Below, piece after piece: positions 33,398-42,222 of a DNA stretch of 62,538 bases. The notes under the pieces were generated by a model. The model had not been told where the DNA came from. It worked only from the letters and a program-made list of their open reading frames with translations, and ran no database searches. The translations under genes and the position numbers were made by a program. The stretch covers positions 1 to 62,538 of the forward strand of contig NZ_FODY01000010.1 of NCBI RefSeq assembly GCF_900110485.1. Reading direction: 5' to 3'. The stretch's first letter is position 1; the number at the start of each line of letters is the position of its first letter. Origin of the DNA: Propionispora vibrioides. GTDB taxonomy: Bacteria; Bacillota; Negativicutes; Propionisporales; Propionisporaceae.

Positions 33398-34705
33398 CTA
33401 TTCGTCAGGCAGTTTGGTGACAATGATCTTGTCAATCCGCATGCGGTCCATATCGACGATTTCAAAGGAAAGTCCCGACCATTCGAAGGTCTCGCCTGTT
33501 TTGGGCATGCTGCCCAGGTAGGAGGTGATAAAACCGCCGAGTGTCTGATAATGGTCCCTGTCTTCGCCCGGCATCTCCTGGATATGAAACAGCTCTTTAA
33601 ATTCTTCAATCGACAAAAGTCCGTCCAGCAGCCAGGAACGGTCATCCCGTTGCACAATTTCCGGATCGTCCTCTTCTTCCTGCGGCAGCTCACCGACTAA
33701 ATGCTCCAGTATATCGTACAAGGTGACCAGGCCGATCATGCCGCCGAATTCATCCATAATAAAGGCAATATGCGTGCCGGATTGTTGAAACTGTTCCAGA
33801 AGTTTAAAGGCCCGCAGGCTGCGGGGAACAAACAGCGGCTCCTCTGTGTGTTCCGCAATGGGCAGGGGAGACTGGCCGCGGGCTAGAAATAAATCTTTGA
33901 TGTAGACGACTCCCACCAGTTCATCCAGACTGCCCCTGGCAACCGGCAGGCGGGAGTGATGGCTGCTAACCAGGACTTGCCAGATTTCTTCCTCCCCGTC
34001 TTCCAGATCAATCCAGTCGATTTGTGTACGGGGAGTCATCAAGGCCGAAACCCGCATATCGCCCAGGCGGAAAACCCGGTCCACAATGTTTCTTTCCGCT
34101 TCTTCAAAGGTTCCAACGGCGGTCCCTTCGGCAAGCATGATTTTTATTTCCTCTTCGGTTACACCGGCATCCTGTGGTTCCCGGATATTAAGCAGGTTTA
34201 GGACAAATTCGGTAGATAGGCTCAGCAACTGGACCAAAGGGGAAAATAGTTTGGAAAAAAAACGCATAGGAATGGCAATGGCGACGGCAACCGCCTCCGG
34301 TGCATTCAGGGCAATCCGTTTAGGGACTAATTCGCCAATAATCAAAGAGGTATAGGTAATCAGTGTGACGACAATAAACATGCTGACGGCGTAACTATGG
34401 GGACCGAGCACCGGCAGCGGCGCAAGATAGCCGGCCAGTACCTGGGCGAAGGTGGCGCCGCCGTAAGCTCCGGTGACCACGCCGATAACGCTGATGCCTA
34501 CCTGCACGGTGGACAGCAACTGGGTCGGTTCATTCGCCAGTTCCCAGGCGGTTTTGGCGGCCGTGCTTCCCTCCAGCGCCTGTTTTTCCAGGCGTGTTTT
34601 GCGGGAGGAGACAATAGCAATTTCGGTCATGGCAAACAGGCCATTGGCAATGATCAAGATTAGTATAATCAAAAGTTCCCAACCGATAGACGGGTCTGCT
34701 TCCAA
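33398..34705 (-). CDS. CNNM/CorC (HlyC) family transporter-associated membrane protein
   Basis: 435 aa. A DUF21 (CNNM) membrane domain covers ~5-200 with about four hydrophobic segments (NGLFAMTEIAIVSSRKTRLE, GIGVISVIG-type turns). Then comes a CBS pair (~215-335: LMTPRTQIDWIDL, VGVVYIKDLF, FVPRSLRAFKLLEQF) and a CorC_HlyC domain (~350-430). CNNM relatives take part in Mg2+/Co2+ efflux or homeostasis; calling it a hemolysin is historical. The start is ATG 34705 with AAAAGGAGTTGG upstream. No magnesium transporter gene is adjacent. Confidence 0.9.
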   Translation of the reverse strand: MEADPSIGWELLIILILIIANGLFAMTEIAIVSSRKTRLEKQALEGSTAAKTAWELANEPTQLLSTVQVGISVIGVVTGAYGGATFAQVLAGYLAPLPVLGPHSYAVSMFIVVTLITYTSLIIGELVPKRIALNAPEAVAVAIAIPMRFFSKLFSPLVQLLSLSTEFVLNLLNIREPQDAGVTEEEIKIMLAEGTAVGTFEEAERNIVDRVFRLGDMRVSALMTPRTQIDWIDLEDGEEEIWQVLVSSHHSRLPVARGSLDELVGVVYIKDLFLARGQSPLPIAEHTEEPLFVPRSLRAFKLLEQFQQSGTHIAFIMDEFGGMIGLVTLYDILEHLVGELPQEEEDDPEIVQRDDRSWLLDGLLSIEEFKELFHIQEMPGEDRDHYQTLGGFITSYLGSMPKTGETFEWSGLSFEIVDMDRMRIDKIIVTKLPDE

Positions 34706-34782
34706 TGAAAAACCAACTCCTTTTAATTTTACATTATAACAATAGTTTTTCCTTTTTTAAAGAGTGAGAGGCTGCCGGCCAT

Positions 34783-34811
34783 TTGATAAAAATTCCTGTA
34801 CAGTATATAAT
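34783..34811 (+). promoter_or_regulatory. σA-type promoter of ywbE
   Basis: TTGATA (34783-34788), 17-bp spacer, TATAAT (34806-34811), about 78 bp before the ywbE start codon. Confidence 0.65.
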
Positions 34812-34888
34812 AGCTTATTCATAGCGTGGCGTGACACCGGCACACCGTCGGAAAAGAGGTGTGCGGCGCTTGGCAGAGGAGGCAGAGT

Positions 34889-35086
34889 ATGGACGGGACA
34901 GAAAGAAAGAATATCCGGCGGGGTTGCAAGGTGCGGATCGTACAGAAGCAGCATCAGCGGACCGGTGAGTTGACCGAAGGGATAGTCAGGGATATTTTGA
35001 CCAATAGCCCGGTGCATCCCCGGGGAATTAAAGTCAGGTTGGAAACAGGGCATATTGGCAGGGTTCAGGAGGTCTTGTCCACCTGA
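34889..35086 (+). CDS. ywbE: YwbE family protein (DUF2196)
   Basis: 65 aa, the family length. GCKVRIVQKQHQRTGELTEGIVRDILTNSPVHPRGIKVRL and GRVQEV match YwbE proteins along their whole length, a small β-barrel with no established function. GGAGG lies 7 bp before ATG 34889; the frame is open further upstream but has no better site. A σA-type promoter is visible upstream. Confidence 0.9.
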   Translation: MDGTERKNIRRGCKVRIVQKQHQRTGELTEGIVRDILTNSPVHPRGIKVRLETGHIGRVQEVLST

Positions 35087-35169
35087 GTCACCAGACAGAA
35101 AAAGAAGGATAATATCTTTTTACGAATAACTTAGTAAGTAAAGCAGTTTTATAAGAACGGGGGAGTTTG

Positions 35170-35991
35170 ATGAGGATACGATGGTGTGTTTGCGATGTGG
35201 ACGGTACGCTGATGAACTCGGCGAATCATTTGACGGAAGAAACTATGCTGGCCGTACGTCAAATGCAGGAGGCCGGGGTCGAACTTATTTTATCTACCGG
35301 CCGAAGCCCGCTGTTTATTAAAGAGCTGGTGGCTAAGCTCAACCTGGGCGGACCGGTAATTTGCTGCAACGGTGGTCTTATCCGGCATGTGGGAACGAGA
35401 CAAACGTTGTTCAGCAAGGAAATTCGCCGGGAAACCGTACTGGCCTTGGCGGCTGATTTTTTGGACAACGGCGTTGACGCCCTTATGTATTCGGACGAGC
35501 ATATTTATTATAACCGCGGCAGCAAACGGGCCCAGCTATATTTCCGGTTCAACCAGGAAAAAGAGCCGGAGTTTCAGGTGCCGATGATTGAAATTACCCG
35601 GGCAGAGGAATTGCCCGATCGGATCATAAAATTTTTTGTCTGGGATGTCGATGCTGCCTTGGCGGAGCGGATTACGACCATTCACAATAAGCAGGGAGAT
35701 TTGTATATTGTGCAATCGATGAAAGGTTCCCTGGACGTTATGGCCAGTGGTGTCTCCAAGGGAGAAGCGCTGCGGTTTTTGGCGCAGCAGGGACGGCTAC
35801 AATTGGCACAGACTGCCGTTTTTGGTGATAACTACAATGATGTCAGTATGTTCGAGTTGGCCGGCTTGCCTATTGCGATGGCCAACGGGGAGGCTGCCGC
35901 CAAACAGGCAGCTAAATTTGTCGCCCGCTCCAATGATGAGAACGGTGTGGCTCATGCCATCCGGCGCTATATTTTGGAACAGCCCGTTTGA
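35170..35991 (+). CDS. Cof-type HAD-IIB phosphatase
   Basis: 273 aa. Motif I CDVDGTLMNS holds the nucleophile Asp, ILSTGRS is motif II, KGEALRFL gives the Lys of motif III, and VFGDNYNDVSMFELAGLPIAMANG is motif IV; the C2-type cap lies in between (~90-185). Such enzymes remove phosphate from sugar phosphates, pyridoxal phosphate or FMN precursors; the substrate cannot be told. GGGAG lies 5 bp before ATG 35170. A terminator follows. Confidence 0.9.
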   Translation: MRIRWCVCDVDGTLMNSANHLTEETMLAVRQMQEAGVELILSTGRSPLFIKELVAKLNLGGPVICCNGGLIRHVGTRQTLFSKEIRRETVLALAADFLDNGVDALMYSDEHIYYNRGSKRAQLYFRFNQEKEPEFQVPMIEITRAEELPDRIIKFFVWDVDAALAERITTIHNKQGDLYIVQSMKGSLDVMASGVSKGEALRFLAQQGRLQLAQTAVFGDNYNDVSMFELAGLPIAMANGEAAAKQAAKFVARSNDENGVAHAIRRYILEQPV

Positions 35992-36015
35992 TAATGGAAA
36001 AAAGATAGTATAGAC

Positions 36016-36042
36016 GGCCGGCTTTGCCGGCTGTGTTTTTTT
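36016..36042 (+). terminator. Terminator of HAD gene
   Basis: GCCGGC-TTT-GCCGGC stem, then TGTGTTTTTTT. Confidence 0.8.
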
Positions 36043-36237
36043 CGGTTACGTTAACATAGCAAATCGGAACTTTCTTGGAATATAACCGGCATGACAGCCA
36101 GGGAAAACGGGAAACTGATTTTTTCGCGATATATTGTAACTGATAAAAAAATAAATACTATATCTTGTGTTTTTTGCAGGAAAATGGCTGTTTAAGGCGA
36201 AACAATCAATAAAAGTAATCTTATGGAGAGGATTGTC

Positions 36238-36537
36238 ATGCTAATCAGGAATGTATTGGTGGAAAACCCTGAGGCTTTGCCGGAAAAAGAAGTACAGGCC
36301 TATGTGGCTGAGGAAATGGCTATTTGGCAAAAGACGGGCAAGACTTTGGGCCGTGTTATTCTTTGCCTGGAAGGGAATGATGTGGTCATTCAGTCTTTTG
36401 AGCAATCGCCGATCAAAAGAACGCGCCGGATTACCGGTTATCTCAGCACAGTGGATAAGTTTAATGATGCGAAACAGCGGGAATTGGCCGATCGTTTGCC
36501 CCATAACCAGGAACGGGAAACAGTGCTGTTGGTGTAG
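36238..36537 (+). CDS. Stand-alone NRDD-like small protein (anaerobic RNR C-terminus-like)
   Basis: 99 aa. RRITGYLSTVDKFNDAKQRELADRLPH resembles the segment near the C-terminus of anaerobic ribonucleotide reductase NrdD (R.TGYL...D.fN..K..EL.DR), and small proteins of this type are often annotated as NRDD domain proteins. The catalytic barrel is absent, so it is not an active reductase by itself. An N-terminal α/β part (MLIRNVLVENPE...GRVILCLEGNDVVIQ) may be a separate small fold. GGAGAGG precedes the ATG at 36238. A zinc-ribbon gene follows after 23 bp. Confidence 0.65.
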   Translation: MLIRNVLVENPEALPEKEVQAYVAEEMAIWQKTGKTLGRVILCLEGNDVVIQSFEQSPIKRTRRITGYLSTVDKFNDAKQRELADRLPHNQERETVLLV

Positions 36538-36560
36538 GAAAATACAAGGAGGGATAATCC

Positions 36561-36734
36561 ATGTCTCAGTTGAAAGCCATCTGCCCCCATTGTGACAGTG
36601 AACTGGTCAAACAGGCTGTGACGGTGGACTTGGTTGTGTTTAAATGCGTACAGTGCAATCGCGAGTTTGGTCCGTTGCCGGCAGCCTGCACGCAGGACGA
36701 GCTGGACCAGCTCTTGCGTGAGTCCGACCGGTGA
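36561..36734 (+). CDS. Small zinc-ribbon protein (57 aa)
   Basis: ICPHCDSEL and FKCVQCNREF form two CxxC knuckles about 20 residues apart, the pattern of a zinc ribbon; a charged helix (QDELDQLLRES) follows. AGGAGGG lies 8 bp before the ATG. It probably forms an operon with the NRDD-like gene, ending in a terminator that starts at the stop codon. Nucleic-acid or protein binding is plausible. Confidence 0.7.
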   Translation: MSQLKAICPHCDSELVKQAVTVDLVVFKCVQCNREFGPLPAACTQDELDQLLRESDR

Positions 36735-36761
36735 AAAAACGCCTGGCAAGGCGTTTTTTTT
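36735..36761 (+). terminator. Terminator after zinc-ribbon gene
   Basis: AAAAAACGCC-TGGCAA-GGCGTTTTTTTTT. Confidence 0.9.
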
Positions 36762-36865
36762 TATGACTGAAAACAGGCTTGCTAAAATTGGAGAATAACT
36801 AACAAAGCAGATAGTTATTGACGAGTTTGGTAAAAATATGTAATATGTTATAGGGATCTAAAAAA

Positions 36866-36995
36866 ATATTGGGTAAACTTATCGAAAGGTAAGGACACAA
36901 AGCCATGGGTCTAAGGATGTATGCATCTATGATTGCCAGGTTGCCTGTTTTCTATCAAAACGGTTTAGTAGGCCAGGCGACCCCTGGCCTTTTAT
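36866..36995 (+). ncRNA. c-di-GMP-I riboswitch before GGDEF-EAL gene
   Basis: Aptamer: GGGTAAACTTATCGAAAGGTAAGGACACAAAGCC, i.e. P2 CTTATC-GAAA-GGTAAG, then GGGTCTAAG and CTATGATTGCC. Compared with the other three, C becomes T at 36874 and G becomes A at 36897, positions that should pair, so the change is compensatory. The Gα-recognising G is kept. Terminator: GGCCAGG-CGACC-CCTGGCC-TTTT (36971-36993). GGTTGCCTG (36939-36947) can pair with CAGGCGACC (36974-36982), which would block the terminator. Confidence 0.88.
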
Positions 36996-37055
36996 GTTTT
37001 TGTGAGGATTAGGTCGTGCATAATTCTAAGGTGGTGGCAATACGGAGGAGCGAAA

Positions 37056-39290
37056 GTGAACAAAGGCAAGCTGTTTTTTTTCTTACAACAAATGGGGCAG
37101 GCCAGAGGAAGATGGGTTTTCTTGTTTATGGCTGCTTATATCGTTTTGTTTTTTGCTTGGAGCGTTGGCTGGGCTGAAGCAGGAAGCCTGCGCCTGGCAG
37201 GTTGCGGTGCTTTGGTTTTCGCCAGTGTGGCGGTTACAAGCGGGCTTTTATTTCAAACCTACCGGAAGGTCAGGGAAGATTCGCTGTTTTGGCTGTTGTT
37301 GTTCCTGGGAATTAGCAGTTCAGCCGGTGGTATTCTTCTGGGAGGGTATTACCGGATTGCGTTACAGATCGATTTTCCTCTTCAAAGCTGGGATAATTTA
37401 TTTTATGTGACAAGTTCACTTTTGACGTTGGCAGCTTATGTCTCCCTGCTTTGGCAGCGCCGGGGAGCCTGCTTTTGCTTTAAGGCGCTGTTTGATATTA
37501 CGTTGCTCCTGGTTGTTGTTTTTGCGGTAAGCTGGGACTATATCCGGATGTATTTTGCTTTTCCCAATGAACAGGCCTTGACTAATATGCTTTTTCTGGC
37601 ATATCCTGTTATGGATTTAGGCTTGCTGTTCGGGATCGCCAGATTTTATCTTCAGTTTAAACGGTTCAACCGGCCTATGCTGCATTGTTTTTTGGGGAGT
37701 ATTATTTTTTTCTTTATTGCCGATACGGCTTTTTTATACGGCTCTTTGATGGAGGTTAATTCTGCCGGCACCTGGTATCACATGCTCTGGGGTATGGCCA
37801 ATCTGCTGATTGCCTTGGCAGTGTCGTTCCGGCAGGGCGAGTATGCGATTGGGCAGGAAGGCAACTTAGAATATAATCCCGACACCATGTGGCTTTGCCT
37901 TTCCTATGGCGTTGTGGCCGGACTGTTCCTGCTGCTGCTGGTAAAGCTGGAGGAGTTTGTCAGCGTGGCTGTCGGGTTGTTCATTTGCCTGCTGCTGATC
38001 AGCGTCCGCCAGGTGTTTTCCTTTTTGGAAAATAAGCGGCTGCTCCAGTCGTTGCAGCAGAAGAACGCCGAATTGCTGACCATGGCTTATACCGATCATC
38101 TGACCGCCATGCCTAACCGGTTCCGGTTTCTGGAAGATATTAAAGTAAAGCAAAAACCTTGTGTGGCGATTATCAATATTGAAAATTTCCGGGCTATTAA
38201 TGAATTTTACGGCTGTCAGGCAGGTGATAAGGTGCTGCGCGATGTAGCCGCCTGCATCCTGCAGGAAGCGGGCCGTTGCGGTTATGAGGTATACCGGCTG
38301 TCCGGTGACGAATATGCCCTGTTGGCTGACAGTGTGGAGCCAAACCTGTTTAAAAGAAATATTCTGGACATGTATGACTGTATTGAACAAACCAAGTTTT
38401 CAATCCATGGACAACTGCATCCTGTTTTTGTGAGCATTGGCCTGTCCTTCACTGCCGAAAGTCCGCTGGAAAAGGCGCAAATGGCCCTTCGGTATGCCCG
38501 CCAGCGTCACCTTAAGGTCCAGGTATATGGTGACGACCTGCCGGTAAAAGACAGTTATCACCATAATTTATACTGGGTGCAGGAAGTGCAGGAAGCCATT
38601 GAAGAGGACCGCATTTTGCTTTATTATCAGCCGATTTTGGACCTTTGCACCGGCCGGGTTACCAAGTATGAGGCCTTAGTGCGCATGCTGTCCCGGCAGG
38701 GAGAGATTATTTCTCCCGGCTGTTTTCTGCCGGTGATTAAAAAAACTAAAATATATCCCCGGCTAACAGAAGTTATTTTGGAAAAATGCTTTGCCTATTT
38801 TCAGGACAAGGATGTTGAGTTTTCGATTAATTTGAGCGCAGCCGATATTGCAGACTGCAAGGTAACGCAGCGGATACTTCGGTTGTTGGCCGGTTCGGGA
38901 TTGGCTGGCCGGGTCACTTTTGAATTTGTCGAATCGGAGGAATTTGAAAACCCCGAGGAACTGCTGCGGTTCATCACTGCAGTCAAACGATATCATGCCA
39001 AGATTGCTATTGATGATTTTGGCAGCGGCTATTCCAATTTTGCCCATATTTTTACGATGGGCGCCGATTATATCAAAGTTGACGGGTCACTGGTAAAGGA
39101 GATTGCGGACAATCCGTCGGTACTGGCGGTGGTGGAAAGCATCGTCTATCTTGCCCGCAAACTGAATATCAAAGTCATTGCGGAATTTGTCTGCTGTGAA
39201 ACCATCTACCATACGGTTAAAGATATGGGATTGGATGAAGTACAAGGCTATTTTATCGGTGAACCGAAACCGCATTTGCTGCAGACCTAG
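37056..39290 (+). CDS. Multi-span membrane GGDEF-EAL protein, degenerate GGDEF
   Basis: 744 aa. About eight to nine hydrophobic segments occupy residues ~15-310, a MASE-like sensor of unassigned type. The GGDEF domain (~355-480) is altered: the metal site reads IINIENFRAINE (not DxD) and the active loop reads RLSGDEYAL, so synthase activity is doubtful. The EAL domain (~510-740) keeps YEALVRM, INLSAADI, FEFVESE, IAIDDFGSGYSN, IKVDGSL, VIAEFV and VQGYFIGEP, so c-di-GMP hydrolysis is likely. GTG at 37056 with GGAGG 7 bp upstream. A c-di-GMP-I riboswitch precedes it. Confidence 0.9.
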   Translation: MNKGKLFFFLQQMGQARGRWVFLFMAAYIVLFFAWSVGWAEAGSLRLAGCGALVFASVAVTSGLLFQTYRKVREDSLFWLLLFLGISSSAGGILLGGYYRIALQIDFPLQSWDNLFYVTSSLLTLAAYVSLLWQRRGACFCFKALFDITLLLVVVFAVSWDYIRMYFAFPNEQALTNMLFLAYPVMDLGLLFGIARFYLQFKRFNRPMLHCFLGSIIFFFIADTAFLYGSLMEVNSAGTWYHMLWGMANLLIALAVSFRQGEYAIGQEGNLEYNPDTMWLCLSYGVVAGLFLLLLVKLEEFVSVAVGLFICLLLISVRQVFSFLENKRLLQSLQQKNAELLTMAYTDHLTAMPNRFRFLEDIKVKQKPCVAIINIENFRAINEFYGCQAGDKVLRDVAACILQEAGRCGYEVYRLSGDEYALLADSVEPNLFKRNILDMYDCIEQTKFSIHGQLHPVFVSIGLSFTAESPLEKAQMALRYARQRHLKVQVYGDDLPVKDSYHHNLYWVQEVQEAIEEDRILLYYQPILDLCTGRVTKYEALVRMLSRQGEIISPGCFLPVIKKTKIYPRLTEVILEKCFAYFQDKDVEFSINLSAADIADCKVTQRILRLLAGSGLAGRVTFEFVESEEFENPEELLRFITAVKRYHAKIAIDDFGSGYSNFAHIFTMGADYIKVDGSLVKEIADNPSVLAVVESIVYLARKLNIKVIAEFVCCETIYHTVKDMGLDEVQGYFIGEPKPHLLQT

Positions 39291-39451
39291 TGTCTTGACC
39301 AGGTTAAATCTTAGTCTATACAGCCTATCTTTTTCCGTACTGCTGCGTTGTCGTCGGCTTACATATGGCCGATATGCGCGCCTCCTCCGCCTTGCATTGC
39401 AGAAAAATCTATACTGTATAATTCTAATTCATAACTTTGCCAAGACACTAG
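39287..39451. repeat. CTAG-bounded foldback element, 165 bp, overlapping a stop codon
   Basis: CTAGTGTCTTGACCAGG at the left pairs with GCCAAGACACTAG at the right; the first CTAG contains the TAG stop of the GGDEF-EAL gene. The core is GTTGTCGTCGGCTTACATATG-GCCGATATGCGCGCCTCCTCCGCCTTG, with inner arms CAGCCTATCTTTTTCCG and GAAAAATCTATACTG. Confidence 0.75.
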
Positions 39452-39562
39452 GTACCCACTGCCTTATTCGCATTGTGCCTCTAGCCGTTTTTTTATGTCT
39501 GGCTGTTTCGGTAAAATCCTGAAATAGCCCAAACTGTTTCTGCGGCTTTAATTTCCTGTCAG

Positions 39563-39579
39563 ACGAGAAATTTTCTCGT
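39563..39579. other. Short palindrome
   Basis: ACGAGAAA-T-TTTCTCGT, an isolated 8-bp dyad upstream of the 86-aa gene; possible operator. The rest of 39452-39672 shows no gene. Confidence 0.3.
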
Positions 39580-39672
39580 TATGCCGGCCGGCTCATTAAA
39601 TCGGTGGCTTCCGAGAGGAACAGGGCTTCATCGTAGCGAAACATATCTAAAAATAAGCTGCGGGAGTATAGT

Positions 39673-39933
39673 ATGCGGGAAACGGTAAAGAAATTGTTGA
39701 TTACCACCGAATTGCCTTTTGATCAACTGGAGATTCTTATGCGCATTCATCTTGCCAACCGGACAAGCTTTTCCGTTACTTGGGTAAAGCGGGTTCAGGC
39801 AACTAATTTCAGCTATTACTGCTATGTGGTGATGGAAGACGCCCGCCGGGAAGCGGACATTTGCGCGGCTCTGGAGCTTGTCTGTGTGGAGGTGCTGCGG
39901 GCAACGAAATGTGTCTGGCAGCCCATCACGTAA
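39673..39933 (+). CDS. Conserved-looking hypothetical protein (86 aa)
   Basis: Starts MRETVKKLLITTELPFDQLE and runs through SYYCYVVMEDARREADICAALELVCVEVLRATKC. It has four cysteines and an α/β pattern, no signal or membrane segment. GCGGGAG lies 8 bp before the ATG. No family was recognised, and no neighbour hints at a role. Confidence 0.55.
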   Translation: MRETVKKLLITTELPFDQLEILMRIHLANRTSFSVTWVKRVQATNFSYYCYVVMEDARREADICAALELVCVEVLRATKCVWQPIT

Positions 39934-39998
39934 AAACATCCCGTTTGAATCGGACAAGACGGTATTGCTTTGGTGTGCCTGGCGAACTATTAATGCTA

Positions 39999-40039
39999 TA
40001 AAGCAAAAACTCCCCCGTGAAGGGGAGTTTTCTGCTTTA
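39999..40039. terminator. Bidirectional terminator (htpG)
   Basis: AAAGCAAAAACTCCCC / GGGGAGTTTTCTGCTTT hairpin, 9 bp before the htpG stop. Confidence 0.85.
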
Positions 40040-40047
40040 TAGGCTGT

Positions 40048-42000
40048 TTATTTTCCACTGTGAGCCATTAAATTGGCCACTTTATTGGCAAATCCGATGG
40101 GGTCGTCCGGCAGGATGCCTTCGATAAGCAGCGCCTGGGTATAGAGCAGGTCGCAGTAGTCGGTGAAGGCCGTGGCTGTAGGATCGGTTTCATACACTTT
40201 TTTCAAAGCGGTGAATACTTCGTGATGGGGGTTCAGCTCCAGAATGCGGCTGGCCTTGAAGGGGGCTTTATTCATTTCGGCCAGAATCTGTTCCATCGAC
40301 AGGCTGATGCCGTTGTTGTCACTGACCAGGCAGACGGCGCTTGATTTTAGGCGGCTGCTGATCTTGACATCGGTAATTTTTCCGGACAGTTTTTCTTTAA
40401 TGGCCTGCAGAAGCGGCTCATTTTCTTTGGAAAGGCTTTCGGCATCCTGCTTGGCTTCCGGTGATTCCAAGTCGTCCAGTTGCAGATCACCGCGGCTGAT
40501 TGACTGGAACTTCTTCTCTTTAAATTCCTGTAAGGCGTCAATGGTGAATTCATCGACCCGGTCAAATAGAAAGAGTACTTCGACTCCTTTTTCCTTCAGC
40601 AGTTCCATTTGCGGCAGCCGTTCCACTGAGGAGCGGTCTTTGCCGGTGGCATAGTAGATAACTTTCTGTTTTTCCGGCATCCGTCCCACATATTCGTCAA
40701 GCGAGGTAAGGCCGTCGGCGGAATGGGAGGAAGGGAAGAGCAGCAGGCCTTTTAGCTTATCCCGGCTTTGATAGTCGGAATAGACGCCGATTTTCAGGGC
40801 CTGGCCAAATTCTTTCCAGAAGGACTCGTATTGGGGACGATCCTTAGACAACAGGTTCTCCAGTGTTTTCAGTACGCTTTTTTCCAGGTTTTTACCGATC
40901 AGTTTTAGCTGTTTACTGTGCTGCAGCAATTCCCGGGAGATATTGAGCGAGAAGTCAGGCGAATCCACCAGACCGCGGACAAAACGCAGGTACTCCGGCA
41001 GCAGGTCCTGGCATTTTTCCATAATGAAAATATGCTTGGAGTACAGCCGGATACCGCCGGTGGCATCCCGGTCATACAGGTCGAACGGGGCCCGGGCCGG
41101 CAGGTATAAGAGGCTGGTATATTCCACGGTGCCTTCCGCTTTGGAATGAATGACCTCCAGCGGGTTTTCCCAGTCATGGAACAAATCCTTATAGAAAGAA
41201 TCGTATTCTTCCCGGGTGATTTCGTTCTTGTTTTTCGCCCAGAGCGGGGTCATCGAATTTAAAGTACGGACTTCTATTGTTTTTACAGCGTCGGCACCTT
41301 CAATCGGTTTGCCGTCGGCATCTTTGGGCTGTTCCTCTTTGGTAACGTTCATTTTGATCGGATAACGGATATAATCAGAGTACTTCTTGACCAGTGATTG
41401 CAGGGTGTATGTATGTAAGAAGTTTTCTTCGGCAGTACGGAATTCTTCCTTCAGGGTGAGGATGATGGTAGTACCTCGTTGCTCCTTATCGCATTCTTCG
41501 ATAGTATAGGTTCCGTCGCCGGTGGATTCCCAGCGGATTCCATTGGCCTCCCCGGGCGCACGGGTTAATAGGGTTACTTTTTCCGCGACCATAAAGGCGG
41601 AATAAAAACCAACACCGAACTGGCCGATCAGTTCCTGGTCAGGGGACGTTTCTTTTTCTTTTAGTTTGGCAAGAAAGGCTTTCGTACCGGACTTGGCAAT
41701 GGTGCCAATATTTTCAACGACTTCCTCATAGGTCATCCCCATACCGTTATCGGAGATTGTCAGGGTGTGGGTGGTTTCATCAGGCACTAAGAAAATTTCA
41801 AAGTCCGAATTGCCTTCCAGCAGCGCCGAATTAGTCAAAGACTCAAAACGTACTTTGTCAATCGCATCCGATGCGTTGGAAATAAGTTCGCGCAAGAAGA
41901 TTTCCCGGTTGGTATAAATAGAGTGAACCATTAAATCCAGCAGTTGTTTGGTTTCGGCTTGAAACTCCCGCGTTTGTTTAGGTTTTGTTTCTTGAGTCAT
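40048..42000 (-). CDS. htpG: Hsp90-family chaperone HtpG
   Basis: 650 aa. The N-terminal ATPase domain shows REIFLRELISNASDAIDKVR, ISDNGMGMTYEEV and GQFGVGFYSAFMVA; the middle domain has NISRELLQHSK and the C-terminal dimerisation domain is present. It folds client proteins under stress in the cytosol. The ATG at 42000 follows AAAAGGAG. A CIRCE operator lies 36 bp upstream, so HrcA repression is expected. Confidence 0.95.
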   Translation of the reverse strand: MTQETKPKQTREFQAETKQLLDLMVHSIYTNREIFLRELISNASDAIDKVRFESLTNSALLEGNSDFEIFLVPDETTHTLTISDNGMGMTYEEVVENIGTIAKSGTKAFLAKLKEKETSPDQELIGQFGVGFYSAFMVAEKVTLLTRAPGEANGIRWESTGDGTYTIEECDKEQRGTTIILTLKEEFRTAEENFLHTYTLQSLVKKYSDYIRYPIKMNVTKEEQPKDADGKPIEGADAVKTIEVRTLNSMTPLWAKNKNEITREEYDSFYKDLFHDWENPLEVIHSKAEGTVEYTSLLYLPARAPFDLYDRDATGGIRLYSKHIFIMEKCQDLLPEYLRFVRGLVDSPDFSLNISRELLQHSKQLKLIGKNLEKSVLKTLENLLSKDRPQYESFWKEFGQALKIGVYSDYQSRDKLKGLLLFPSSHSADGLTSLDEYVGRMPEKQKVIYYATGKDRSSVERLPQMELLKEKGVEVLFLFDRVDEFTIDALQEFKEKKFQSISRGDLQLDDLESPEAKQDAESLSKENEPLLQAIKEKLSGKITDVKISSRLKSSAVCLVSDNNGISLSMEQILAEMNKAPFKASRILELNPHHEVFTALKKVYETDPTATAFTDYCDLLYTQALLIEGILPDDPIGFANKVANLMAHSGK

Positions 42001-42036
42001 GGTGCGAGTCTCCTTTTCGTCAGTCTTAACAAGTTG

Positions 42037-42063
42037 TTAGCACTCAATCTTCTTGAGTGCTAA
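42037..42063 (-). promoter_or_regulatory. CIRCE (HrcA operator) of htpG
   Basis: TTAGCACTC, 9-bp spacer, GAGTGCTAA: exact match to the CIRCE consensus. Confidence 0.97.
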
Positions 42064-42222
42064 CTTTGTTTATATCATAACCGGATTGGCGGTGTAAATC
42101 AATTGTTTTTGTGGGGCTTTTTACTTTTTTATGGGAATTTTATTGCCTGTTAACTAAAATAGCTGTACCAATTACCAAGATTCTAATTTTTTTGTGGTTG
42201 TTGATATTGCGGACATTTTGAG

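Noticed and set aside
36866-36930. cGAMP-specific (GEMM-Ib) riboswitch because of the changed GGTAAAC/GGACACAAAG
   Set aside because: The discriminating G in the middle of GGG is kept; the changes are a paired T-A swap at another position, so c-di-GMP remains the expected ligand.
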